64,000 nt of DNA from contig OZ241848.1 in assembly GCA_965202795.1 (NCBI GenBank), positions 434,001-498,000 of the forward strand, written 5' to 3'. The notes beneath the pieces were generated by a model, which did no database searches, was not told the DNA's origin, and saw only the letters and a list, made by a program, of their open reading frames with translations. A program made the translations under genes and the position numbers. Positions 51,056 to 58,860 of the stretch are shown in pieces. Each line of letters starts with the position of its first letter. Within the stretch, counting starts at the first letter, position 1. The stretch comes from JACOND01 sp965202795. GTDB lineage: Bacteria > Bdellovibrionota > Bdellovibrionia > Bdellovibrionales > UBA1609.

Positions 51056-51766
51056 ATGATTTTATCAAAACAGAGAGCCTTGTTTGACGGGGATTTCAGC
51101 CTGCAAAAGCTGCCTCAAACACAGTACCTTGGCAGCAAGCAAAAGCTGGCTCAATGGATTTTTGACTGCTCTCCCAAAGGCATTGACACTGTTTTTGACG
51201 CTTTCAGCGGCTCTTCCTCTGTCGGCTATCATTTTAAGACAAAGGGAAAGCGGATAATCGCCAATGATTTTTTAAAATTTAACTGTCATATCGGAAAAGC
51301 TGTTATTGAAAACAAAAGCGCTGTTCTTGCTCAGGAAGATATTGATTTGCTTTTCTCAAAAAACAAAACAGCCGGCGCTCTTATTGAAAACACTTTTTCC
51401 GGCGTTTTTTTTGAGCGGAGCCAGGCCCGGGTTTTAGATAATTTTCGGGCAAATATTGATTTGCTGGATAATGAATATAAAAAATCGCTGGCTTTTGCCA
51501 TAATGAGCAGAGCCTTGACAAGAAAAGTCATCCTGGGGCATTTTGCCCATCTCAGGGCGCTGGAATACAGCCGGCAGCCTGAAAGAGTTAAAAGAAACCC
51601 CTCGATTATTCAGCCAATAAAGAGCTTGTTTTTTGATCTGATAAATGAATATAACAGCGCTGTTTTTGACAACAAAAAAGAAAACAGGGTTTATTGCGCG
51701 AACACTGTTGATCTGATCAAACATTTGAAAAATAGGCTCTTCGGAAGAATCTGTGGGTTAAAATGA
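51056..51766 (+). pseudogene. Truncated DNA adenine methyltransferase (D12/Dam-like)
   Basis: 236 residues from the ATG at 51056 with GTTGGGGGCGGAT upstream. QTQYLGSKQKLAQWIFD and FDAFSGSSSVGYHFKTKGK are the S-adenosylmethionine-binding start and motif I of D12-class N6-adenine methyltransferases, followed by NDF and a variable region with the family's FSGVFF segment. The frame stops after NTVDLIKHLKNRLFGRICGLK, directly before where the catalytic DPPY motif should be. I see no DPPY in the next 300 bp in any forward frame. The gene is AT-rich compared with its neighbours, a sign of transfer. Probably an inactive remnant of a restriction-modification or phage gene. Confidence 0.75.
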
Positions 51767-52212
51767 TGAAAAATCAGCTGAAAAAACACAATATTTTTAA
51801 AGTTATAAAAAGGGAGGGCAGGCGCGCGCCCCCGCTCCATCAAAAACAGCGCGCCTTGTTTCCAAACCTTCTATAAAGAGAGGGAAGCGCGGGCTTTTGC
51901 GCAAAAACAAAATAATCAAAAATCCCGGCCAAAGCCTTTTTGCCCTGCAGAGACAAGCCGCAGCCGATCCGGGCGCTCAAATATTTGCGGAGGCAAAGCC
52001 CCTTATCAAAGCTTTTTCCAGAGGGCGGAGCCTTTTTTCAGCCCTCCCTTATAAAGCTTATAATGCGGCGCGTAAATTTCAGAAAAAAAAGCAAAATAAA
52101 GATTGAAAAAATATAAAAAAACTTGTTAAGATTCAAACAAATAATTTTTGCGCTTTTGAAAGGTTTTAGCCTGCGCAAAAAAACAATAATAACAAAAAAG
52201 GAGAAGCTATTT
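51767..52212. other. Gene-free region between methyltransferase remnant and HNH gene
   Basis: About 445 bp, AT-rich at its right end (AATAAAGATTGAAAAAATAT). It holds copy 2 of the TTATAATGCGGCG element and several GC-rich blocks. A 69-residue frame at 51897-52106 crosses that element and is not supported. Confidence 0.5.
51980..52092 (+). repeat. Dispersed TTATAATGCGGCG element, copy 2
   Basis: AAATATTTGCGGAGGC ... GCTTTTTCC ... ATAAAGCTTATAATGCGGCG, with TATAAT at 52059-52064. A perfect -10 box upstream of the HNH gene. Confidence 0.55.
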
Positions 52213-54126
52213 ATGCAAAATCAAAACGAGAGTTTTCAGCGGGCGCGCGCAGGCGCCGGGCATTGGGGCAAAGGCTGCAATAAAAAAGAGGCAGCTGGTT
52301 TAAATGTTTGCTCCCTCTTAACGATGCCGGAAATCACAGAGCTTAGCGATCAGGCGCTTCTCTCCCAGACAAAGCTTTTGGTCCAAAAAGAGCGAAGCCT
52401 TCATGTTCAGGTTTTGCGCCATTTGCGGGAGATTGAGGCCCGACGGCTGTATTTTTCCGAAGGCTATGCCAGCTTGTTTGACTATGCTGTCAGGGGCCTT
52501 GGATACAGCAAAGGGGCGGCCTTCCGCCGCATCAAGGCTATGAGGCTTTGCCGGGATGAGCCGGAAACTCTGGAGAAGATTAAATCCGGCCGGCTGAGCC
52601 TTTGCGCCGCAAGCCAGCTTCAGAGCTTTTTTGAAAAGCAAAAAAAAGAGGAGTCCCGTTTAAAAAATGATTTAAAAAAAGCTTCTGAGTTTGATTTGTC
52701 TGGACAGTCTATAAAACAGCGGGGGGATCTTGAATTGAAAGGGCTGGCGCCGCAGCCGGCCCAGCAAGGAACGGCCGCGAGGCCGGCCCAACAGACGGGT
52801 TCGGCGCTGGGATCTTTTGGGAGGGAGCGCGCCGCTCCGCAGAGCAATCGCGCGCCAGGCCCTGACGCCGCCATGCAAAAGCAGTTTATGGCTGAGGAGG
52901 CTTGGCGGGGGCCAGCCTTTGAGGCGGAAAAACCCCAGGCTTTGGAGAGGGAGAAAAAGCTGGCGCTGATTGAGAAGGCGGAGGGCTGCTCATCCCGCGA
53001 GACGGAGAGGCTGCTTTTGGAGGAGGCGCCGGATTCAAAGAGGCTTTTGCAAAAAGATCAGGTCCGTTTTTTGGGAGAGGGCCGGTTTGAGCTGAAAGCT
53101 GTGATTGACGGGGAAACGCGCGGGAAGCTGGAGCGGTTAAAGTTTTTGCTTTCCCATAAGAATCCTTCTATGGGTTATGGGGAGTTGCTGGGGAATTTAT
53201 TGGATTTAGGCTTAAAAAAGCATGATCCCAGCCTGCGCGGCAAAAAGCCTTCTCAAAAGCCGAGCGAAAGCGAGCAGTCAGACAGGAGCGAAAGCGAGCA
53301 GTCAGACAGGAGCGAAAGCGAGCAGTCAGACAGGAGCGAAAGCGAGCAGTCAGACAGGAGCGAAAGCGAGCAGTCAGACAGGAGCGAAAGCGAGCAGTCA
53401 GACAGGAGCGAAAGCGAGCAGTCAGACAGGAGCGAAAGCGAGCAGTCAAACAGGAGCGCAAGCGAGCGCCCAGACAGGAGCGCAAGCGCGCATTCAGACT
53501 GGAGCTTGGGGGCAAAAATAAAAGCGCCCGCGCAGGCTTTGCGGCTGCGCCCGCAGTCAGGCTCAGCGCCGGGCCCCGGGAATAGCAAAGATTCAGCGCC
53601 AGGGTCAGAGAAAAGTGGAGGTTCGGCGCTGGGATCTAAGGGAAAGCCAGCAGGCTCGGCGCCGGGCTTGGAGGAAAACAAACCGCCGCGAGGAGAAATG
53701 GCCAGGGGGCCGGCCCAGCAGACAGGCTCAGCGCAGGGATCTAAGGGAAAGCCAGAAAGTTCAGCGCCAGGGCCAGATAAAAGCGGAAGTTCGGCGCTGG
53801 GATCTTTTGGGAGGGAGCGCGCTGCTCCGCAGCGCAAGCGCGCGCCGGGGCCGGGGGGAAGCAGATATATCCCCGCGGAAGTCAGGAGGATCGTATGGGC
53901 AAGAGATCAGGGCTGCTGCTCTTATGTTAATCCAAAAACAGGGCGGAGATGCGGCTCCCGGTATATGATTCAAATGGATCATATAAAGCCTTTTGCTTTG
54001 GGAGGCTTGTCCACAAAAGAAAACATGAGATTGTTATGCGCCGGCCACAACAGGTTTCGGGCGCGGCAGACATTTTCCTCATCTGGGCGGCCTAGATCTC
54101 CCAGCCGGCCTCCTGATTTTGCCTGA
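52213..54126 (+). CDS. HNH endonuclease-type protein with low-complexity repeats
   Basis: 637 residues from the ATG at 52213 (AAAAAAGGAGAAGCTATTT upstream). Residues about 30-150 match the N-terminal domain found before HNH nucleases in Bdellovibrio-like bacteria (LRHLREIEARRLYFSEGYASL, FDYAVRGLGYSKGAAFRRI; split). A middle helical part follows (ALIEKAEGCSSRETERLL). Residues about 351-430 are ten octapeptides (SESEQSDR and variants), then a G, S, A, P-rich linker. The C-terminus has the HNH core: VRRIVWARDQGCCSYVNPKT, RRCGSRYMIQMDHIKPFALG and NMRLLCAGHNRF. DNA-cutting domain intact. The palindromic element lies in frame at about residues 180-197, and a GSALGSFGRERAAPQ block occurs twice (about 196 and 527). 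Confidence 0.8.
   Translation: MQNQNESFQRARAGAGHWGKGCNKKEAAGLNVCSLLTMPEITELSDQALLSQTKLLVQKERSLHVQVLRHLREIEARRLYFSEGYASLFDYAVRGLGYSKGAAFRRIKAMRLCRDEPETLEKIKSGRLSLCAASQLQSFFEKQKKEESRLKNDLKKASEFDLSGQSIKQRGDLELKGLAPQPAQQGTAARPAQQTGSALGSFGRERAAPQSNRAPGPDAAMQKQFMAEEAWRGPAFEAEKPQALEREKKLALIEKAEGCSSRETERLLLEEAPDSKRLLQKDQVRFLGEGRFELKAVIDGETRGKLERLKFLLSHKNPSMGYGELLGNLLDLGLKKHDPSLRGKKPSQKPSESEQSDRSESEQSDRSESEQSDRSESEQSDRSESEQSDRSESEQSDRSESEQSDRSESEQSNRSASERPDRSASAHSDWSLGAKIKAPAQALRLRPQSGSAPGPGNSKDSAPGSEKSGGSALGSKGKPAGSAPGLEENKPPRGEMARGPAQQTGSAQGSKGKPESSAPGPDKSGSSALGSFGRERAAPQRKRAPGPGGSRYIPAEVRRIVWARDQGCCSYVNPKTGRRCGSRYMIQMDHIKPFALGGLSTKENMRLLCAGHNRFRARQTFSSSGRPRSPSRPPDFA
52753..52803 (+). repeat. Dispersed palindromic element in the HNH gene
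   Basis: CAGCCGGCCCAGCAAGGAA, CGGCCGCGAGGCCGGCCCAA and CAGACGGG, read as QPAQQGTAARPAQQTGSA: the same frame and order as in lysS (RLAQQRTAARLAQQTSSA). A shorter related piece, GGGGCCGGCCCAGCAGACAG, lies at 53707-53730 in the same gene. Confidence 0.8.
53263..53502 (+). repeat. 24-bp in-frame tandem repeat, ten units
   Basis: AGCGAAAGCGAGCAGTCAGA plus CAGG repeats seven times perfectly, then three diverged units (SESEQSNR, SASERPDR, SASAHSDW). A hydrophilic, probably disordered linker. Repeat number is likely variable between strains. Confidence 0.92.
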
Positions 54127-54265
54127 TGACATTTCTTGTGACAAGAAAATCTTATAGTTTTAAAGGCTTGGAAGCTATGGAAATCGCCTTGTATCATGAC
54201 CTTGGCAGCCTCTCGGATCCTCCAAATGAATGCAGCAGCCGGAGCTGCCGCGCAGCGCGCCGCTG

Positions 54266-55873
54266 TCATTCAAAAAAGACTCTGTAAATCCAGCCCGCCT
54301 TCCATTTAAAGGCAAGAGCTGCAAACAAAACAAGCAGCAGAAGCGCCAAAGCAAGCTCTGTTAATCTGGCCTCCCGCTCCCGGTTTAACCTTTTTTTTAG
54401 ATTCCGCCTCTCATAAAGAGTTATAGGCTCATCCCAGTTTTTTACGCGCTTATCCACAGCGCTCATTTCTTTGGCCGTTAATCTGCCTTTTCTTCTGAAG
54501 AGCTTTAGCCGGCGCGCCTTCGCGGCAAGCGCTTTCAGGCTGAAAGCTTTGCTCTTCTTATGGGGTTTTAAAGCCCCTTTTTTTGCCAAAAGCCTGACAA
54601 TCCCCCTTCGGCGGCGGATTTCAGCATAGTCCAAAGCTGTTAAGCCATCTTTGTCCCGGGCCTCTGTGTCAGCGCCCCGGTCTAAAAGCAGCTGAGCTGT
54701 GTCCGCGCTGCCGCTCCAAGAGGCATAATGCAAAGCGGTTAAGCCGTCTTTGTCCCGGGCTTTTATATCAGCGCCCCGGTCCAAAAGCAGCTGAGCCAGG
54801 TCTCTGCAGCATTCATAAGAGGCATGTATTAAAGCCGTCAAGCCATCTTTGTCCCGCGCCTCTATATCAGCGCCCCTGTCCAATAAAAGCCGCATGGCGC
54901 CGCCCCCCTGCTGCCACTCCTCATCCCGATAGCTCCGCGCGAGATAATGCAAAGCTGTTTTGCCCGCGCTGTCCCGCGCCTCTATGCCAGCGCCGCGGTC
55001 CAATAAAAACCGCATGGCCTCGCCTCCCTGCTGCCACTCACTATCCCCATCCGCATTATCATCCCAATCCCAATAGCTTTGCGCGAGACGGTGCAAAGCG
55101 GTTAAGCCATTTTGATCTTGCGCGTTTATGTCAGATCCGCGAGCCAAAAAAAGCTGAATTATGGCTTTGTTTCCCATGCCAGAGGCATTCATTAAAGCTG
55201 TTGAGCCGTCTTTGTCCCGGGCTTTTATATCAGCGCCCCGGTCCAAAAGCAGCCGAATGGCGCTCTTTTTGCCAGTCCAGGAGGCATGATGCAAAACTGT
55301 CACGCCGTCTTTGTCCCGCGCCTCTATGTCAGCCCCCCGATCCAATAAAAACCGCATTTTGTCTTTTAGAGCCTTATCCTTGCTCCAAATAACAAGATAC
55401 CCCGCGAGATAAGCCAGAGGCGTCCAGTCGCGCCTGTCCCTCGCCTCTATGTCAGCGCCGCGGTCAAGCAAAAGCCGCGCCATGTCCATGCTTCCGTCTG
55501 TCAGGGCATGATGCAGAGCCGTTAATCTGATTTTTTTATCCCCCGCATTTATATCAGCGCCGCGGTCAAGCAAAAGCCGCGCCATGCCCATGTTTCCGCT
55601 TATCACGGCATAATGCAAAGCGGTTAAGCCGTTTTTGTCCCGCGCCCATATATCAGCGCTCTCTCCGGCGCTGTCCCGCGCGTCTATATCAGCGCCGCGG
55701 TCAAGCAAAAGCCGCGCCATATCCATGTCTCCGCTCATCACGGCATAATGCAGCGCGGCCCGCCCCTGCCTGTCCCGAAAATTGGGATCAGCCCCGCGCG
55801 CCAAAAGCCGGGCCGCTTCGCGCGTGTCTTGATTTTTTGAGCTTTTAAGAAGATTATGATTTAAACGAAACAT
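54266..55873 (-). CDS. Ankyrin-repeat protein with C-terminal membrane segment
   Basis: 535 residues. From about residue 15 to 430 there are about 12 ankyrin repeats of 33 residues (GLTALHYA, ARLLLDRGADI, EARDKDG), some with insertions (SYWDWDDNADGDSEWQQGG). A basic segment follows and the C-terminus has a hydrophobic helix (LTELALALLLLVLFAALAF) that may anchor it in the membrane. No signal peptide is seen. Ankyrin proteins bind partner proteins and are frequent in intracellular symbionts; the partner is unknown. The C-terminal anchor is unusual. Confidence 0.85.
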   Translation of the reverse strand: MFRLNHNLLKSSKNQDTREAARLLARGADPNFRDRQGRAALHYAVMSGDMDMARLLLDRGADIDARDSAGESADIWARDKNGLTALHYAVISGNMGMARLLLDRGADINAGDKKIRLTALHHALTDGSMDMARLLLDRGADIEARDRRDWTPLAYLAGYLVIWSKDKALKDKMRFLLDRGADIEARDKDGVTVLHHASWTGKKSAIRLLLDRGADIKARDKDGSTALMNASGMGNKAIIQLFLARGSDINAQDQNGLTALHRLAQSYWDWDDNADGDSEWQQGGEAMRFLLDRGAGIEARDSAGKTALHYLARSYRDEEWQQGGGAMRLLLDRGADIEARDKDGLTALIHASYECCRDLAQLLLDRGADIKARDKDGLTALHYASWSGSADTAQLLLDRGADTEARDKDGLTALDYAEIRRRRGIVRLLAKKGALKPHKKSKAFSLKALAAKARRLKLFRRKGRLTAKEMSAVDKRVKNWDEPITLYERRNLKKRLNREREARLTELALALLLLVLFAALAFKWKAGWIYRVFFE

Positions 55874-56098
55874 GACATGCTCAAAACATCTTATGGGGTT
55901 TTATACTGGTTTTGTTTGAATTTTCCCGGTTTTTCTTTTATAAAGATCCCTGAAAACTCAAATGTGATCAGCATAAAGCCCCTTGTTTTGCCAAAAGAAT
56001 GATCCCCGCCTTTGCGGCCGCTCTCAAATGAATGAGGCAGCCCGCCGCCATGGCGCTTTTGCAAGCCTGAATGCTGATGATCATTCAGGCTGCTTATT

Positions 56099-57643
56099 CT
56101 ATCCGCCGGCAGAGCTGCCGGCAGAGCCGCCGGACAAGCTGTCTTCGGATTTGAATGCCTGGCAGGCGCCCTCCGCCTCAATAATGCCATGAGACAGCGC
56201 GATGGGCCGCGCCTCATAGCCATGCGCCCGCAGCTCTTTTAAAATCCCGGAAAGATGGCCCGCGCCCACAACAGCGGCGACAGTTCTCTCTTTATTCAAA
56301 ATGTCCGCCAATGCCGCAGCCAGTTTTGAATCTCTGGAATCAAAAACAGCGGCTTTGCTCAATTTTACCCGATTCCAGGCTGTCGCGCGTATCCGGCTCT
56401 CCTCTTTAAGAATGCGCGGCGGCAGCTCAAAAGGAAAACAAGACTGGAAGGCGGCCTTATGGCTGGCGCGCGCCTCATCATACAGGCGCAGAATATGCTC
56501 CCGATCCGCCTCAATATCCCCTCCGCCGGCAATAGCGATGTGACTCTGCCGGGCATATTCTAACATGCTTTGGATCAAAGCCTCCACAGCCTTTGCAGCC
56601 GCAGGCTCGCACAAAGGCGCCGCGCGGGCCTCATTGGCTCTAAAAAAAGCAAAAAGGGAGTCCCGCGCCTTTGTGATGGCCTCCTCTGCGGACTTGCTGC
56701 GATACAGGTTTTCAAACGAGGCGGCCTCCAGAGCGCCTGCCGCAAAATTAACCTTCAGCTTCCATTGCCGGTAGAGGGCCGCGCGGGCGCTCTCCTCCGG
56801 CTCTTCGCTCCCGCTGCCGGAAGAGGAAAGCCTGTCAATAAGATCGCTTAGCTGCCGGCTGATCATGATTTGAGCTTCTGGAGTTTGCAACAGGCTGGAC
56901 AGCGCGCTTTGCGCGGTTTCCAGAGAATAAACCGGCTTTTTTCGGCAGGACACTCTTTTTTCCAGATAAATATCCATCAGATCCCCCTCTTTCTCAAGAG
57001 AAGAGCAGTAATCTTTCTGAGCCAGCCCCTCCGCCGCTGACAGCCGCTCTTTTACCCCGCTTTCAAAGCTGGCAAAATAAGCCTCTTTGTCAGGAGCATT
57101 GGAAAAGCCAGCCGCAGCTCCCAGCGCGCCTAAAGCGCCTGACGGCGAAAGGCGCAGCGCATCTGAAAAAGACTCAAAAGAAACGCCAAAATACTTTTGA
57201 AATATCTCCAGCAGCCTCCCGCTTTCATCATTTGCAAGGGCCGCTTTAATGATATCAAACATTTTGCGGGCTTTTGATTCCTCAATATGAAGATCCAAAG
57301 ACTCTTCCTCTGAGGCCAATTTGCTGGCCCGGAGAGCCTGGGAAATTTTATCAAAAGACCTCTCTTCTAAAGCCGCTTCCATGGCGGCCGCGTCAGCCTT
57401 GTCCAAAACAGCATTAATCTCCGGCGGAAGAGACTCCCGCTTCAGGCAAATATTGTGCTGAGAGCCGACAAGAAAAGACGGCGCGCCCTCCCCTGTCTCA
57501 TGCCTGATCTCATAAAAAATTTCCCCCGCCGCCAACCCGTCTGGCGGCTGCGCCTGGCCTGCCGCAAAGGGGGCTGAAAGCGCCCCCGCCAAGGCGCAGG
57601 CAAAAAAGGCGAAGATCGCTTTTTGCATTGAATATTTTTTCAT
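56099..57643 (-). CDS. TraB/GumN family protein (Tiki-like fold)
   Basis: 514 residues with signal peptide MQKAIFAFFACALAGALSAP. SFLVGSQHNICLKRESLPPEI with INAVLDKADAAAMEAAL (residues about 53-97) and the end TVAAVVGAGHLSGILKELRAHGYEARPI are the two conserved blocks of the TraB/PrgY/GumN family, whose GxxH...GxGH residues form a metalloprotease-like site: both SQHN and GAGHL are present. It is longer than usual, with about 250 additional helical residues between the blocks. The ATG follows two tandem copies of GGGAGGTAAAA. Located between two ankyrin-type genes on the same strand. Confidence 0.8.
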   Translation of the reverse strand: MKKYSMQKAIFAFFACALAGALSAPFAAGQAQPPDGLAAGEIFYEIRHETGEGAPSFLVGSQHNICLKRESLPPEINAVLDKADAAAMEAALEERSFDKISQALRASKLASEEESLDLHIEESKARKMFDIIKAALANDESGRLLEIFQKYFGVSFESFSDALRLSPSGALGALGAAAGFSNAPDKEAYFASFESGVKERLSAAEGLAQKDYCSSLEKEGDLMDIYLEKRVSCRKKPVYSLETAQSALSSLLQTPEAQIMISRQLSDLIDRLSSSGSGSEEPEESARAALYRQWKLKVNFAAGALEAASFENLYRSKSAEEAITKARDSLFAFFRANEARAAPLCEPAAAKAVEALIQSMLEYARQSHIAIAGGGDIEADREHILRLYDEARASHKAAFQSCFPFELPPRILKEESRIRATAWNRVKLSKAAVFDSRDSKLAAALADILNKERTVAAVVGAGHLSGILKELRAHGYEARPIALSHGIIEAEGACQAFKSEDSLSGGSAGSSAGG

Positions 57644-57667
57644 TTTACCTCCCTTTTACCTCCCTTT
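57644..57667 (-). promoter_or_regulatory. Doubled Shine-Dalgarno of the TraB/GumN gene
   Basis: On the minus strand GGGAGGTAAAA occurs twice in a row directly before the ATG at 57643 (the second copy ends in the start codon). Either could bind the ribosome. Probably a small tandem duplication. Confidence 0.55.
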
Positions 57668-57717
57668 TTAAAAAAAAAAAAAATATTTAAAACTCCTCTA
57701 GTATCCGGGAGGCTGGA

Positions 57718-58527
57718 CTATTGTTTGTTTTTTCTTTTGCGAAAAGCCTCCCTGCAGGCCCGCGCCCCCCCGGCAAGCCCGAAAGCTAAAGCAAGCCCTC
57801 CCAGGCCGGTTATAATAAAATCAGAGGAGTGGAGCATTATAATCATCCCTGTAGAAGTAAGAACTCCCGCCTGCCTGAAAAACCCCTCCTCATAATTATA
57901 TTTTTCCTCCGCGCCGCCCCTTTTTTTCCCCGCGGGGGCTTCTGACGCATAAAGCGCCGGCTCATCCGCTTTTATAAAGCTGGCGCCGCCAAAAAACGAG
58001 GCTATGTTCCTGAAGCCGCGTTTTCGCCTCGCGGATTTTTTTTGCTTTCCCTCCTGCCGCGTCATAAGATCCAGCTCCAGCAAATTTTTATAGGCGAGAT
58101 CATGGCCCGCCGCTCTGGCTGTCTCCAGGGGGGTTTCGCCTTTTTGGTTTTTGTGTTCAATCATCCAGTAATAAAGGGAGCTGAGGCTGGCGGGGAGCTT
58201 GTTGGACAGGAAAGCCGCGGCATAAAGGATTTCCCCCGCAAAAAACTCCCTGTGGGTTTTTGCGCGCGCCATGAGATGAAAAAGATTTTCCCCCTGAGCG
58301 GTTTCGGCCCCGAAGGCGCTGGCTATCGCCCCCGGCGGGCTGTTTGACAGCTCTTGAAAGGCCCTGGAATAGGCTTCAGGGCTTTCGGCTATTGCCGCCC
58401 GGCCAATATCTGAGCTTTCCAGAAATGCCCTGGCCTCAGAATCAGCAGAGCCGTCCGCCGCTGCCGCAGGGGCGGAAAACCCCAAAAACAAAACCAAAAA
58501 ACCCAGAAAAAACAGGCTGGCCCTCAT
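57718..58527 (-). CDS. Secreted membrane protein with ankyrin-like region
   Basis: 269 residues from the ATG at 58527; an upstream ATG at 58551 lies in the promoter spacer. Signal peptide MRASLFFLGFLVLFLGFSAP. The segments GENLFHLMARAKTHREFFAG and NQKGETPLETARAAGHDLAYKNLLE resemble degenerate ankyrin repeats (G.T.L..A...G). A low-complexity basic linker follows, then a membrane helix (FIITGLGGLALAFGLAGGA) and a basic tail. Strong TTGACA/TATCTT promoter immediately upstream with almost no leader. Function unknown; same strand as the TraB and ankyrin genes. Confidence 0.65.
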   Translation of the reverse strand: MRASLFFLGFLVLFLGFSAPAAAADGSADSEARAFLESSDIGRAAIAESPEAYSRAFQELSNSPPGAIASAFGAETAQGENLFHLMARAKTHREFFAGEILYAAAFLSNKLPASLSSLYYWMIEHKNQKGETPLETARAAGHDLAYKNLLELDLMTRQEGKQKKSARRKRGFRNIASFFGGASFIKADEPALYASEAPAGKKRGGAEEKYNYEEGFFRQAGVLTSTGMIIMLHSSDFIITGLGGLALAFGLAGGARACREAFRKRKNKQ

Positions 58528-58536
58528 AACAGCGCC

Positions 58537-58565
58537 AAGATACCGCGCCAATATCTGTTTGTCAA
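58537..58565 (-). promoter_or_regulatory. Sigma70 promoter of the gene at 57718-58527
   Basis: TTGACA (58565-58560), 17-bp spacer, TATCTT (58542-58537). The start codon begins 9 bp after the -10 box, so the mRNA would be leaderless or nearly so. Confidence 0.65.
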
Positions 58566-58652
58566 GCTTTTTTTTAGCTTTTTTATAGGGAATATTTTTT
58601 TAGGGCGCGGGGGGCTTCGGCTTTCCGGTTTTTTGCCCCCCTTTCTCCTGGC

Positions 58653-58700
58653 GAAAATCATGGGGGCTTGAAATCATGGGGGCGGAAATCATGGGGGCGG
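58653..58700. repeat. Short tandem repeat of GAAATCATGGGGGC
   Basis: About three copies with 14-16 bp spacing. No gene. No function known. Confidence 0.7.
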
Positions 58701-58860
58701 AAAAGGCCCCCCTGCCCGCAAACTTCCGGCATTATCAGCCGGGCGGAAAAAAAACAGGCTTGTCTTGCGGGGGGCCGCCCCGCCGCGCGCCCCTCGGAGG
58801 CCAATGCCAGAAGCAGCCTGCTTGCAGCTCAAAAAAAGGCTTGACGAGTTCTCAGGAATA

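Larger units (their letters stand above)
58528..58860. other. Intergenic region between divergent genes
   Basis: About 330 bp. It contains the promoter of the leftward gene (58537-58565), a GGGGGGC ... GCCCCCC hairpin near 58600-58645, and three tandem copies of GAAATCATGGGGGC (58653-58700). Short frames here are low complexity. Confidence 0.5.

Noticed and set aside
50774..51766. A prophage or genomic island integrated at tRNA-His
   Set aside because: Only one truncated methyltransferase follows. I found no integrase next to it and no duplicate of the tRNA 3' end within the window. XerC at 41991 looks housekeeping.
53168..53837. Opposite-strand repeat proteins over the HNH gene (SDCSLSLL or RSCLTARF repeats)
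   Set aside because: They are shadows of the 24-bp repeat. The forward frame has an HNH domain and a good ribosome-binding site.
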